NCBI RefSeq assembly: GCF_011075055.1
Contig: NC_058148.1
Location: 1,693,322-1,757,321 of the forward strand
From: Mangifera indica
Lineage: Eukaryota > Streptophyta > Magnoliopsida > Sapindales > Anacardiaceae
DNA: 64,000 nucleotides
Direction of reading: 5' to 3'
The position numbers were made by a program, and so were the translations under genes. Position 1 is the first letter of the stretch. Each line of letters opens with the position of its first letter. Below are positions 13,780 to 27,052 of this stretch, piece after piece. The notes beneath the pieces are model-generated. The model was given only the letters and a program-made list of their open reading frames with translations. It was not told the origin of the DNA and searched no databases.

Positions 13780-16380
13780 GTCATATATCTGATATTGAAT
13801 TTAGCTACATGTCTATCATGTTTTTGCTATAATAGAGGCTTTGTAAGTGAGTCAACCAAATTGTCATCTGTGTTAATCCTTGTTATTTGTATGTTAACTC
13901 GTTGAATAATGTTTCGGATAAGGTGATATCGCTTGAGTATATGTTTGAACCTTTGATAAGACTATGATCTTTTTGCCTAAGCAATCACTCCATTGTTGTC
14001 ACAATAAAACTCAATTGATTCGGTGATACTCAAAACCATTGTAAGTTTAGTCATGAACTTTTTGATCCATACAACCTCTTTTGTCATTTCTAAGAGAGCA
14101 ATGTACTTAAACTTTGTTATAGAATCAGCCATTGTATTTTACTTGAAGCTTTTCCAACAAACCATACTGTTATTCAAACAAAACATAAACACTGAATGAA
14201 ATTTGTAATCATCTCAATCAATTTGAAAACTGGTGTCATTATAGCCTCTAATGGTGAGTTTAGATTTCCTTCTATAAACTAAAAATGTATCCTTAGTCTT
14301 TCGTAGGTATTTCAAGATGTTCTTAATAGCCATCTAGTGTTTTTCACCTGGATATCAATTCTCAAAACGTATAAGATATCAATTCTCGTACATAATATGA
14401 CATACATGATTGATCTTATAACTGAGGCATATGAGATCCTACTCATTTTATCTCTCTTAAATTGTGTACTTGAACATATATCTTTTAAAAGATATATACC
14501 ATGAGACATGGGTAGAAATCCTTTTTTGGATTCTTCCATATAAAATCTAGTCAATACCTTGTTTATGTACGTATTTTAACTTAGACCCAATAGTCTATGC
14601 TTTTTATCTTGACAATTTTAATCCTAAGAATGTAGGTTATTTCTCTTAAGTCTTTAACAAAGAAACACTTAGATAACCAAACCTTTACCTATTGCAAGTT
14701 CGGTATGTCATTTTCAATAATCAAGATATCATCGGCATACAGTAGTAGAAGTGCAACTTTTCGTTTTTGATAATCAAGATATCATCTTGTAACCAAGCCT
14801 TTTTATACGCACATGATTTATCATCATCTTTTATGAATACAAACTAATGAAAAACTTCATCAAAATGAATATTCCAACTTTTTTAAGCTCGTTTAAATCC
14901 ATAAATGATCCATTATAGCTTGCATACTTTATTTGCCCATCCAGTAAGATCGAAACTATCCAATTGCATCATATAAATGTCTTTTGCAAGGTTACTATTC
15001 AGGAAGGTAGTTTTGACATTCATTTAAAAGATTTTATAGTCATAGTATACATCTATAACAAACATAATCCTAATAGACTTAAGTATAGCAACTAGTGAAA
15101 AGTTTTCATTATAGTTAATGTCATATTTTTTAGTGAAACCTTTGACAACCAATCATGCTTTATAGGTATACATATTAGCTTCCATGTCAGTTTTCCTTTT
15201 GAAAATCCATTTGTACCCTATGAGTTTTACCTCTTCAGGTGCATCTATTAGAGTCTATACTTGGTTCTAGTACATGGAATCTATTTCAGATTTCATGACA
15301 TCTAACTATTTTTTAGAATCTAGGCTTGAAATAACCTTATCGTAAGTCTTAGGTTAGTCATTATGGATGACCAGTACATCACCGTGTTGAGTCAAGAGAA
15401 AACCAAATCTTTTTAGCTCATAGTGTACTCATGTAGACTTATATAGCTATTGTGTGTGCTAAGGTTGTTCCACTAAAGTGGACGAATTTCCTCATCATGA
15501 TTAACCATTTGTGATAGTACATCATCCTGTCTAACATCTATGATATCTTGTGATATAAGAATTTTATCAAGTTCCACCCTCTTCCCACTGGTTCTCTTGA
15601 TAATAAATTCCTTCTCAAGAAACAAGTCAGTTTAAGCAACAAAGACTTTTTTCTCCTCTAAGTGTTAGAAGCAATATCTCTTGGTAAACTTTAGGTATCC
15701 TACAAAGATACACTTTTTAGACTTAGTGCTAAACTTATTTGGAGTCAATTTCTTATCATAAGCTTCATAGCCCCAAATCCTCAAGTAATCTAGACTGGGT
15801 TTTTGCTTAGTTCACAACTTGTATAGAGTTTTATCTATTGATTTAGATAGGACACGGTTCAGTGTATAGGTAGTATTTTCTAAGGCATAACCCTGGAAAG
15901 ACATGGGTAAATTAGTAAAACTCACCATAAACCTAACCATTTTCAATAAGGTTTTACACTTCCACTCAGATACATCATTATGTTGTGGTATAATGGGAGG
16001 AGTGAGTTGAGATACTACTCCATTTTCCTTCAGGTATTCTTTGAATTCAATACTTATTGATCACTTTAGAGAACTTTAATTTGTTTTTCAAGTTATTTTT
16101 TTACTTTGCTATTGAATTCTTTGAATTTATCAAAGCATTCAGACTTGTGTTTCATCAAAAACATGTAGTCATATCTACTAAAGTCATCAGTAAGTATGAC
16201 AAAGTAAGCTTCCCCATATCTGTTATGCACTATTATAGGCCCATACACATTGCTGTGTATTATCCTTAATAATTCGGTCACTCTTTCATTGTGTCCAGTA
16301 AAGGGTGTTTTGGCCATCTTACCCAATATGATCGAAAGTCAAATGTTTGCAAAACTTTTTGTTTTAAGTCTTGATATACA
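13780..16380 (-). pseudogene. Copia integrase, RT and RNase H, broken
   Basis: The integrase N-terminal half is open at 16326-16093 (contains MAKTPFTGHNER and a TDDFSRYDYMFLMKHKSE core). The RT active-site motif YADD with ILI following is readable at 14739-14728. An RNase H-proximal segment is open at 14554-14312. Many stops and frameshifts separate these segments. Near the YADD motif a 22-bp piece (taatcaagatatcatc and flanks) is locally duplicated at about 14718 and 14771, which itself disrupts the catalytic region. Confidence 0.72.
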
Positions 16381-17195
16381 CCATAAAGTTGTGGTGTACC
16401 AAAAGTGAGCTGAGTTGGCCTTACTTAACTAATTATAAATTTGAAAAAAGAAATGACATCGTTTCCTTTCCAAGTAGCTTAACTTTGTGAAAAAAAAGGT
16501 AAAACAAATCATTTTTTTAAAACCTAAAGTTAAAGAAAGTGCAGTAGCCATCAACACCTAACACTTTTTCCATCATTTTTGTTATTTCCATTACGTTTGC
16601 ACTTCAAACTTTCCCCATCTCAACTTTATGACTTAAACATTGTTTGACCACTATAACCTTAATGTTGTTGGCTATTTTAGGTTCATTTGACTGGTTTACT
16701 TAAAAATAGTATTATAAGAAAAAAGATACAACTAAGGAGTAGAAACCAAAAAATAGACATGTTTCAAAGGCATGACCTTCCCTAATTGATATCTTATCTA
16801 TGGCTTCTTGTTACTAATTGTAAAAAGTCGCATCAAAGTCTATTTATATGTTTCACCTAACTTAGTTATTATACTGGAAAATGAACGTAGAATCAATAGC
16901 ACTTAAATAATGTTGTTTGGTTATTTATGTGCCATGAGTTTAAAAGAATAATGTTGTTTATCCGTCAGATTTGTGGTTTCTACTTTTTAGTGTTGTCTAT
17001 TTGTCAATGTTGTTAAGTTACTTCAATTTATGGAATTTTAGGTAACATTTTTAGCTAGATAACTGAGCCAAGCTTGGTAATCTAGTGAATACACGTGAAT
17101 GTGAGCTAATGTGAACCAATCATGAATAGTAAAATTACCAAGCAAATTGAACACGAACATGAATACATGATTGAGGGATCTCGGTGAGCTCGAGC
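16381..17195. other. No gene seen; spacer between two opposed copia copies
   Basis: AT-rich sequence with no recognisable coding segment. It separates the broken end of the minus-strand copia from the 5' LTR of the plus-strand copia. It ends with a 'gagctcgagct' palindrome directly before the LTR. Confidence 0.55.
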
Positions 17196-18669
17196 TATTA
17201 GGGTAAGTGCCCTAGAGCCAATTGAATTTGACATTTGTTGATGTAATTATATATTAATTGTTAATAAAAGATTTACTGTTATTAAATTCATATGTTGTCT
17301 ATTTATATGATTATGTGAATAACATGCCCTTAGAATGGTATAACTATGACGAGGAATCAAATGACTGATCATGGGAACCTTATATACACTTTCAGTAGCC
17401 ATTCTTGAAATTTTCGTGATCCCAATATTACAATGAACAAGGGCACGTGTAACGATAACGAGATTATCATATTATTGAGCGACCACACCAAAAGTGGTGA
17501 TAGTTCTCATGTGTTGAAACTAATCTAGACAAGTTAGTATAACATATGGGTGTACACTGTAGACATCTTCATTGAACTAACTCGGCCAGAGGATATCCAT
17601 ATAGATAATTGCTCTAATTTCTATGAAATAAATCCTCTAAACACCACAGGTGCATGTGATCCTTTGATATGAAGTCGCTAGACTGTCTCGTGTAACGATT
17701 AATATGGTTTGATGTTATCTAACGTACTATCATAATTAGGGTAACTATAAAGGTAGTAATTGACTATATCGTGAGATATATAGAGACCATAGTTGATCAA
17801 TAAAAGATTCATCACTTCTAAACATAGGAGAAGATGTCTCACATGAAAATACTGAATGACATCCATGATAGCTTGAATCTGTGGCCATAATAGGATAAGG
17901 TTATTACCTAATCCATGTTAGTCATTGATGTTTATCAATTCATATTGAGGAACCACTAAGAGACACATTTCTATGTCTCAGCCTTAACAGATATTGGTTT
18001 ATGAAAGGATTGAATTACATGTAACTGTGATGTTGTAAAAGCTAAAGAGATATCTACTGACATTTTATTATCTAAGTGGTCATAATGCTTTGTAGAGATC
18101 AATCTTGGTCTGTGTTTGAATTCAAACATTATTAGTTTGATAGAGAGCTAATAGGTCACATGCATATAAGGGTTGATTCGAACCCAAAGGTAGGATTATT
18201 TGATGATAATTTTGGTGCAAGGCAAAATGCATGTCACGTTGTACACTTATGTGCCATCTATGCATGCATTGAAAACTTGTTGGGTGGCACACTTGTGTGT
18301 TACCCATGCAAGTTGTTAAACATGTTGTTTATGTATGTTTCTATTTTTCTCTCTTCTTCCTATGAACACAAATAATCCAATAAAGAAGCCCTAGCTAATT
18401 TTTCCTTGGATTGCCTCTTACTTGTTTGTGTTTTGCATGGATAGTAAGGTGTCATCTCTTGAGGGTTGGATAATGTTCAGTCTTAAGCAACATGAAGATT
18501 TAGATGAGCCACCAGTATAAGTATAAAATCTGAAACACCCTTTGTGTTTTGTATTTTCATGATTATATGCTTAAAATAAGTATATTGGTTAGAGTTTTTG
18601 GGATTGTATATTATTAAAATTTTTAAATTCTACTATTTTGCTAGTTATCGGTGCTTTGAAACCCTTACA
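17196..18669 (+). repeat. 5' LTR of the 17.2-24.3 kb copia
   Basis: 1474 bp ending in CA one base before the primer-binding site. It aligns in order with 22580-24296. Shared blocks include the 'acgagg.atcaaa' region, 'gaacaagggca.gtgtaa', 'cctctaaacac' and 'gaagccctag' near the end. Confidence 0.85.
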
Positions 18670-18670
18670 G

Positions 18671-18683
18671 TGGTATCAAAGCC
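18671..18683 (+). other. Primer-binding site, TGGTATCAAAGCC
   Basis: The sequence one base after the LTR end is TGGTATCAAAGCC, close to the TGGTATCAGAGC type used by plant copia elements primed by initiator methionine tRNA. Confidence 0.85.
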
Positions 18684-19370
18684 ATCTTTTAACATATTTT
18701 CATGAAAATATACACATGTTGGATTGTTTTGATTAATTTTATATGTTGAATACATGTAATCGGATTGATCAAAACTAAAATTGGTAAAGATGATTTGCAA
18801 TCATGTTATTACATAATTTGTTAAGTATCATGTATAATGTAAACTATATTAAATTGTTAAGTGATGGTTTTTGAATTTTGGTTTGAGTTTTGTTGATATT
18901 TACAGGTTCAATTTTGGTTGAAAGTCATAGGTTGTATGTTATTGCATGAAATTACCTTCAAATCTTATTGATTGCATGATCCAAGAGTTGTTGTTGGTGT
19001 AAGTATAGTTTATGTTTCATATTTTCTCACCTCAGTGACTAACTTATCGAGAACAAAAGTCTTTTGGTTTTTTCATAACTGGAAAACCCATATAACTAGT
19101 CTGGAAACCTGTTATGCATGACTTATTTGAACCATGCATGGTAAGTTTCGAGTGGACTCACATCTGCACCATGAGTAGTGTATCACTGTACCAATTTTTG
19201 GTCCAATCGTAACTCTTTCATGGTGCTTAACACCATAAAAGTGCATAGTTGAACCAATTTTTAAGTCTAACCGTGACTCTCTCTTATGGTGCATGGCACC
19301 ATGTGTTACAAAAACAACATGAGAAAATAGATGCACAATTTATTCTTGCATATCATTAAGAGTTATGTCA

Positions 19371-19475
19371 CTCTGGCAAGGGCTGAATGATTTGAGGTGT
19401 CAAGTGTGCTATTTGATTGTAAACTCTCTAAGAGAGGACAAGTTAGCCCTTATGTGGTCAAGATGATTATTCTAG
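19371..19475 (+). pseudogene. Copia gag remnant with internal deletion
   Basis: The translation contains a Gag-type KLSKRGQVSPYVVKMI block followed directly by ENKKTKAVEAST. In the related remnant at 24892-24460 (minus) these two blocks are separated by about 400 bp that encode the rest of Gag and a zinc knuckle. This copy therefore lost the central part of gag. Confidence 0.6.
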
Positions 19476-19539
19476 AAAACAAGAAGACAAAGGCAGTCGA
19501 GGCCTCCACTTAAGGTATGTTAGTCATTGAGATAAACTA

Positions 19540-22500
19540 TTCTCATTGTTCATCTTAGGTTGTAGGCACAAGATATTGTTCTCATATTTGTTTTGATATG
19601 TAGGGACTGTGACAGAATAGATTGCTCGCTAAAAGAGAGATTGACTTAAGTGTCGGAAATGAAGCACGTGTTGTTGTATTAGCTGTAGGTGTTTTATTAT
19701 CTTAGGTTGTCCACTAGGCTAGTTTTAGAATTAAAACATTATTATTATATTCCTTCTATTTCTAGAAACTTAGTTTTTGTATCTATTTTAAACAAAGAGG
19801 GATATTCATTTTTTATTGCTGGTGGTATTACAACCATAAACTTAAATAATATTCTTTATGGAAGAGCTGAATTGCATAATGGTTTGTATATTCTAACACT
19901 GGATAATGAAATTCTTAATGTATAAAATAATAAACAATTAATATCGAACAATTTGAATACCATATATCTATGGCATTATAAACTAGGCCACATCAGACTA
20001 AAACATATATCAAGACTTTTTGAACAATGAGTCTTGCAATCATTTGACTTTCAGTCATATGATGAATACAAATCATGCCTATTAGGTCAGATGGCTAAAG
20101 TACCTTTCACTGGACACATTGAAAGGGTGATTAAACTTTTAGTGATCATTCACAGTGATATGTGTAGGCCTGTGATAGTGCATAACAGATATGGGGAAGT
20201 CTACTTCATCATATTTAGTAATGACTTTAGTAGATATGACCATGTGTTTTTATGAAACACAAGTCTAACTGCTTTTATAAATTCAAAGAATTCATAAATG
20301 AAATAGAAAAGCAACTTTGGAAACAAATTAAAATCCTCTAAAGTGATCAAGGGGTTGAATACCTGAGTGCTAAATTCAAACAATACCTGAAGGAATATGG
20401 GAAATATTTTAACTCACTCTTTCTGGTACTCTACAGTATAATGATGTATCTAAATGAAGAAATAAGACCTTGATAGAAATGGTTAGGTCCATAATGAGTT
20501 TTACTAATCTACCCATGTCTTTCTAGGGTCATGTAATAGAAACTATTGCTTTTACTCTAAACCATGTCCTATCTAAATTTATGGATAAAACTCCATACTT
20601 AAGGATTTTGGGCTCTGAAGCTTGTCAAGAAATTGACTTCAAACAAGCTATGTGCTAAGTTTGAAAAGTGTGTCTTTGTAGGGTACCTGAAGATTACTAA
20701 GAGATACTGCTTTTACCATTTGAAAGAGCATAAAATCTTTGTTGCTTGTACCAATGTGTTCTTTGAGAAAAACTTTATTCTTAAGAGAACTAGTGGGGAA
20801 AAGGTAGAGCTCGATAAAGTTCCTATACCATAAGATACCACAGATGTTAGGCAGGATGATATGTCATCATAGATGGTTGATCATGATAAGGAAATTCCTT
20901 AACTTCAAGTGGAACAACCTCAATGCACATAAGAGCTATTTAGGTCTACTGAGTGTATCACGAGCCAGAGAGATTTGGTTTTCTCTTGACTTGGCATGAT
21001 AATGTATTGGTCATCAATGATGATGAACCTAAAACCTATGATAAGGTTATTTCAAGTCCAAATTCTTATGAATGGTTAGATGCCATAAAATATGAAATAT
21101 AGTCTATGTAAAAAAATCACATATGGACTTTGATGGACACACCTAAATGGGTAAAATCTACAGGGCGTAAATGGTTTTCTAAAAAAAAAAAAAACATGAA
21201 AAGTAATGTGAATTCCTATAAAGCAAGATTGGTTGTCAAAATTTCACTTAGAAATATGACATCGACTATGATGAAACATTTTCGTCAATTACTATGCTTA
21301 AGTCTATTTGGATTATACTTGTTATAGTTGCATACTATGACTATGAAATCTTTCAGATGAATGTCAATACTACTTTCTTGAAAGGAAACCTTGTAGAAGA
21401 TGTCTATATGATGCAACCCGATGGTTTCATTCTTGCTAGATAAGCAAATAAATTATGAAAGTTGGAAAAGTTTATTTATGGACTTAAGCAAGCTTCAAAA
21501 AACTGGAATATTCATTTTGATGAAGTTGTTTATGAGTTCAAATTCATCAAGAACAAAGATGAATCATGTGTGTACAAAAAAGTTAGTGGGAGTGTGATTA
21601 CATTTCTATTATTGTATGCCAATGACATATTGATTATTGGAAATGACTTACTGAACTTGCAATCGGTAAAAGCTTTGTTATCCAAGTGTTTCTCCATGAA
21701 AGACTTAGGAGAAGCAACCTACATTCTTGAGATTAAAATTTACCGAGGTAAAGAATGTAGATTGCTAGGCCAAAGTTAAAACACGTACATAGACAAGGTA
21801 TTGACTAGATTCAATATGATAGAATCCAAGAATGGATTTTTGTCCATGTCCTATGGTGTATGTCTTTCAAAAAAGATATGTTCATGTACACAATCTAAGA
21901 AAAATGAGATGAGTAAGATCTCATATACTTCAGTTATAGGTTTAATCATGTATGCCATGTTATGTATGAGGATTGATGTTTATATGATTTGAGCATTTGT
22001 ATTAGATAACAATCTAATCTAGGTGAAAAACATTGGATGGTTATCAAGAATGTCTTAAAGTACTTAAGAATGACTAAGGATAAATTCTCGGTTTATAGAG
22101 GGGAATATGAACTCATTGTAAGAGGTTATAATGACACTTATTTCCAAATTGATCGAGATAATGACAAATCTCAATCAGGGTTTATGTTTTGTTTGAATAG
22201 TAGTACAGTTAGCTAGAAAAGCTTTAAGCAAACTACAGTAGTTGATTCTACAACAGAGTTTGAGTATATTATCTTTTTAGAAGCAGTAAGAGAAGTTGTA
22301 TAGATCAATAAGTTTAGAACTGAACTTGAAGTGGTTTCAAGTATCACCAAGTTCTTTGAGCTCTATTGCAATAACAATGAAGTGATTGTATGAGCAAAGG
22401 AGTCGCGGTCTCATTAGAGGTCTAAATACATACTTAGACAATATCACCTAATCTAAGAGATTGTATAATAAAGCGACATACAGATTGCAAGGATTGATAC

Positions 22501-22560
22501 ATACGATAATTTGGTTGACTCACTAACAAAACCTTTATATTAGATATATAACTGATTAAC
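19540..22560 (+). pseudogene. Copia protease, integrase, RT and RNase H, broken
   Basis: Readable in order are a protease remnant with GNEARVVVLAVG near 19650-19690, a pre-integrase segment (19689-19925), and an integrase core (20034-20255, with GQMAKVPFTGHIER and NDFSRYDHVFL). Then come RT pieces (21130-21779) with the active-site position reading YAND at 21615-21626 instead of YADD, and an RNase H tail with an 'ADSLTKPL'-like end near 22510-22545. Frames are interrupted by many stops. The D-to-N change alone would abolish polymerase activity. Confidence 0.78.
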
Positions 22561-22579
22561 TATAGTACAAATGGAAGAA

Positions 22580-24296
22580 TGTTAGGGTAAGTATGCTAGA
22601 TCCAATCAAATTTGAAATTTGTGGATGTAATTTTATATTAATAATTAATAAAAGATTTATTGTTATTCAATTCATATGTTTTTATTTATATTTTGTGTGA
22701 ATAACATACAGTTAGAATGGTAAAACTGTGACGAGGGAATCAAATAACTAATCGTGGGAACCTTATGCACACTTTTAATAGCCATTCTAGAAACGTTCAT
22801 CATCTCGACATTATAATGAACAAGGGCATGTGTAATGATGATAGAATTATCATAATATTAAGTAACCTTAGCATAAGTGGTGACAGTTGTTTTATGTCAA
22901 AGCTATTGTAGACAAGTTAGTGCAACACATGGGTGCACGTTGTAGAAGCATTTATCAGACTGACCTAACAGAAGATATCTATATGGATGGTTGTTCTAGT
23001 GTCTATAAAATAAATCCTCTAAACACTATGGGTGTATATGATCCTTTGACTTGAGGTCATCAGATCGTCTCATCTAAGGATCGATATGCTATAACACTAT
23101 CCAACATGTCGCCATAATTTGAGTAATTATAAAGGTAGTTATCAACCATATCATGAGATACATGAACGCTATGGTTGATTAATAAATGATTCGTCACTCT
23201 TGAGCACATGAAAAAATATCTCACATAAGAATATTGAATGGCATTCATGACAACTTGATTTTGTGGCCTCAGTGAGGTTGTTGCATAATCTACGTTAGTC
23301 ATTGATGTCTATCAGTTCATACTCAGGAATCATTGAGATAAACACATTTCTATGTTTTCATCTTGAGAGATATTGGTTGAGGAAGAGATTAATTTGGACG
23401 TAACTGTGATAATGTAAAAACTTAAAAGATGTTCGTTGACACTTTGTTAAATGGCTTGAATTCAGACAGTACCAGTTCAATTAATTACATAGAACTGTAA
23501 TGCATGCTAGAGGCTAATCCTGGTTTGTGTTTGTATTCAATCTGAATTCAAGCACTGCTAATTTGATAAAGAGCTTATGAGTCGCATGCATGGCACCCAT
23601 GTATGTCATGCTTTGACCTAGAGGCAGGGATTATTTGATGATAATTTCAATGTTTAGGGAAAGGAAGAATTCGTTAACCATGTTTTGACCAAAGTAAACC
23701 TTAGTATGCATGATGCTATGGCATCATGCAAATTTAATAGGCATGGCACGAATGGACAAATTTTTGTCTAGCTGTGCAAGACCAAAATGCATGTCAAATA
23801 GCACACTTATATGACACCCGTGCATGCCTTGAAAACTTATTGGGTAGCACACAAGCTATGAAACATGTCAGTTGTGCATATTTGCATGACAACCATGCAT
23901 GTGTGTTAAAGATGCCAAGTTTGGATGAAATCCTTGTTGTACCCAAACACATGCATATATTTAAAACACGTTAAAATTAAAGAAAAATAACGACATATTT
24001 ACAATAGAAACCCTAGTCGCAGGCTTTCTATTTTTCTACTTTCTTCTTGTGATTACAAATAATCTAGTAAAAAAGCCCTAGCAACCTTCTTCTTGGATTG
24101 CCACTTACGCGTTCATGCTCCCTGTAGATACCAAGGCTCCGCTTCTCAAGGGTTGGATAACGTTTAGTCTCAAACCACATGAAGGTTTGGAAGAGCCACT
24201 AATGCAAGCATAAAATCTAAAACAACCTATGTGTGTTTTGTATATTCATGATTATACGTCTAAAACAAGTATCATGGTTAAGGTTTTGGGGATTGA
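22580..24296 (+). repeat. 3' LTR of the 17.2-24.3 kb copia, 3' end lost
   Basis: It opens TGTTAGGG after a purine-rich tract and follows the 5' LTR in order. It has an extra block around 23465-23560 and around 23620-23950. The match to the 5' LTR stops at 'gggattg' (24296), where the 5' LTR continues about 75 bp further. Confidence 0.82.
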
Positions 24297-24892
24297 TGGT
24301 ATCATGTGCTCCATTTCTAACACATAGGTCAAACTTTTCTTTGACGAGCAATCTACTCTGTTGTAGTACCTGTATATTAGAACAAATATGAGATCCATAT
24401 CCTGTGTCTATAATCTAGGATGAACAAAGAGAATAGTTTACCTCAATAACAAACTTACATGAAGTAGAGGCTTCAGCTGCCTATTTCTTCTTGTTCTCTA
24501 AAAATGTCTTACAATGTCTCTTCCAGTGACTTATATTTCCATAATAGGAGTAGAGAACCTTTTCTTTTCCCACACCACCTATAGGTTGAGTAGCAGTATC
24601 AGGTTGTTTTTTTACTTTGGACTTGGGTTTAGCCTTGGCCTTGAGTTTTGGTGTTTGGGCTTCAACCACAAGCACATTAGTTGAAGCTATCTTTCATACT
24701 TATTGTTCAACAGTTCTAAGCGTATACATCAACTCTTCAAGGTTTTCTCCTTTTCATTTAGGTTAAAATTCATGATGAAATCAGCCCACAATTTAAGGAG
24801 AGATTTTAGCACTAGGGTAATGGCAAGCTTATTGTCCATGATGAAACTTAAACTCGCTAATCGCTCAATGTAGCCAGTCATCTTGACCACAT
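24297..24892 (-). pseudogene. Copia gag-protease remnant, reverse orientation
   Basis: On the minus strand 24892-24297 reads as Gag (VVKMTGYIERLASLSFIMDN, then LVLKSLL), a basic linker (24675-24481) and a degenerate zinc knuckle in which the first cysteines are lost (SYYGNISHWKRHC). A protease region homologous to 19500-19660 follows. It is the same family as both neighbouring copias. Orientation and content fit the missing 5' half of the 13.3-16.4 kb element. Confidence 0.68.
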
Positions 24893-25014
24893 AAGATATA
24901 ATTATTATAATATAAATAAATATTATAATGATATTTAGGACTTCGGGTCTATATTTATGACTTTATAAATTTTAGATTGTAAATTAGATACAATAATAAT
25001 TTGCATTTGCACAA
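24893..25014. other. AT-rich junction, no gene
   Basis: Very AT-rich sequence (dinucleotide-like TAATAT stretches) between the gag remnant and a short tandem array. Confidence 0.5.
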
Positions 25015-25185
25015 TAAAAATAATCACAATTTTCTTACGCAAATGGGAAACAACAAATATTACATAAATGGAAATAACATTGCATAAATGTAAATAACCA
25101 CAATTTTCTTTTGCAGGTAGGAAATAACTATAAATATTGCATAAATATAAATAACCACAATTTGCTTTCGCAAACAGGTGAATAA
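25015..25185. repeat. Imperfect tandem repeat, about 55-75 bp unit
   Basis: Three units repeat the order 'ataaccacaattttctt', 'cgcaaa/gcaggt', 'gggaaataac' and 'attgcataaatgtaa', starting near 25020, 25097 and 25152. Units differ by small indels and substitutions. Confidence 0.7.
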
Positions 25186-27043
25186 AAATTAAATAGCATA
25201 ATAATAACAATTAAAATATTCATAGTTTATATTTTTATAAATAAGATAATATTTTAATTGAAATATCTATATTTATATCACATAAACAGAATAATAACAT
25301 AATTAAAATATTAAAAAAATACCTAAATAAATTATATTGATAACGTATTGCAAAACACCGAAAGAGAAGTAAAACAATAAAAGAGAAGTATAACAAAATT
25401 AAGAAATGTGTAGGAAAGTAAGGCAGTAAAACGGAGTGGTTTTTGCTTGTGTACACGCAATGGTGTCGTACATGAAGCGAAGGGGTGTATTCACAGTAAT
25501 TTTACACCGCCTTCATAGCCAATAAGATTACTGAGACAAACGTGTTGCCCTACCGCCCATATTATTCAATTGGGTGATTTCTTCATCGGTGGGTAGCGTT
25601 TTCGTACAGGTGGGAAATCCACCTCATATTATAACATTATATTTTTTTTTTTTTTTTTCTCATTAACACCGTCTGCTGTCGTCCATTATTTACGCTAGTG
25701 TCCGTCAAAGACAAAATCAATCTAATTTCTTGGTTAATTATGATTCTTGATGTGATTCCCTGCTCACGCGCAATCACCACCCGAATCACCGGATGTTGAC
25801 CTGATGGAGAGGGTTGTCTGGTAACTATATAAATTAATATTTAAAAATATTATATAATTTGTTATTAAATATATTATTAAAGTTATTTAACTTAATTTCA
25901 CACTGTATAAACTTAAAATTGATTCTAGAGGTCATAGGGTAAAATTAATCTGTTTTATGTTGATGAAGTCAAGTCCAATTTTTTTACCTTGTTCAAATAA
26001 TTAGATTGGACGATCTAATCTAGTTTTTATAACTATAATTCTTGATTAAATTAACAGTATTAAATTTAAAATTTAATTTCATATGTAATACAGTAGTTCA
26101 CATCCCTTACCTTCATGATTATGCTACTGATTGTTATGAGAAAATATTAACAACATCACAATGAGTGCACTACAAGTTGTAGTAATTTTTCTCTTCCTTC
26201 AAGGCTTTGTGCAATCTTAAATCAACATATGAAAAGATTAAAGTTACGTGTGTAACTAAATATGTAAAGTATAATATCAAGAATTTGAATTTATGCTCTC
26301 AACATGGTAGCCAGAAGAGTAATCATACTTTTCTTATTGTTGATATCATGAAAAGTGATTTCATCATAATATAAAATTATTATTTAATGTTGAAGGAATC
26401 ATAATAATCATGACAAATATCAATCTTTACCCTTTTTGATGTTTTTAAATAAAAAGATCTAATGGCTGTAAATTGAGATATCTAATATAATAACAATAAA
26501 TTTGATCACTGATTGTGTTATTTGTCATTATTTGATAGTTAATTGTCTAATAAATGTTGAATTTATGAGTTTGATCAAAGACTTTCGATTGCATAATACA
26601 ATGGTAAACTTATTCATACACATTAACCTGTTTTAGACCAGGAAGACTTACTATCAATAAGGAAAAATATTTTTCAAAGTCATCAATAATTTCTGGAGAC
26701 TCTTTCTACTGTTGTCACTCCATATTTTCTCTAAATTTCCTACAAACAAAAACGTAATAAGGTAAGATCCATTATTGGGGGCAGTTAACTGACCCCATTA
26801 AAAGACTTCTTTAGTAAATTTGATTCTTTTTCTCTTTTGATTGGGCTGTGTTCATATTTCTAAATTGGATCCCACTTTCTCATACTAAACATTATTTTTT
26901 TTGCATTAATTGTTCCTATCAATGTTTTCAAAGATAGACCCAAAGGTAAAAGGTGAAATTTAGTCTAATCCAAAATCAAATAAATACTATTTAATATTTT
27001 TAATTAATTAATTATTAAATATATAATCTTAATTATTTTAATA
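25186..27043. other. No gene seen; mixed intergenic DNA
   Basis: 25430-25800 is less AT-rich than its surroundings and has a T17 run at 25642-25658, but no frame resembles a known protein. 25800-27043 is AT-rich with only short open frames. I see no TIR, LTR or RNA gene here. Confidence 0.5.
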
Positions 27044-27052
27044 TAAAATAAA

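Larger units (their letters stand above)
13320..16380 (-). mobile_element. Ty1/copia element, partial (3' LTR and pol)
   Basis: The order on the minus strand is pre-integrase and integrase (16380-16093), a decayed RT/RNase H region, a short purine-rich tract, then a 3' LTR starting TGTTACGG at 13752. The LTR and pol match the plus-strand copia at 17196-24296 in the opposite orientation, so both belong to one family. The LTR is cut at about 13320 by the LINE remnant, and the gag-protease end is missing at 16380. That missing end may survive at 24297-24892 in the same orientation. Confidence 0.75.
17196..24296 (+). mobile_element. Ty1/copia element with both LTRs, coding region dead
   Basis: Two diverged direct repeats bracket a pol region: 5' LTR 17196-18669 and 3' LTR 22580-24296. 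The 3' copy opens TGTTAGGGTAAG after a purine-rich 'atggaagaa' tract; the 5' copy opens TATTAGGGTAAG, a G-to-A change in the terminal dinucleotide. A methionine-tRNA-type primer-binding site lies at 18671-18683. The last 70-80 bp of the 3' LTR are missing where it meets a minus-strand gag remnant, so no target duplication can be read. Marked LTR divergence and many stops show an old insertion. Confidence 0.85.
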
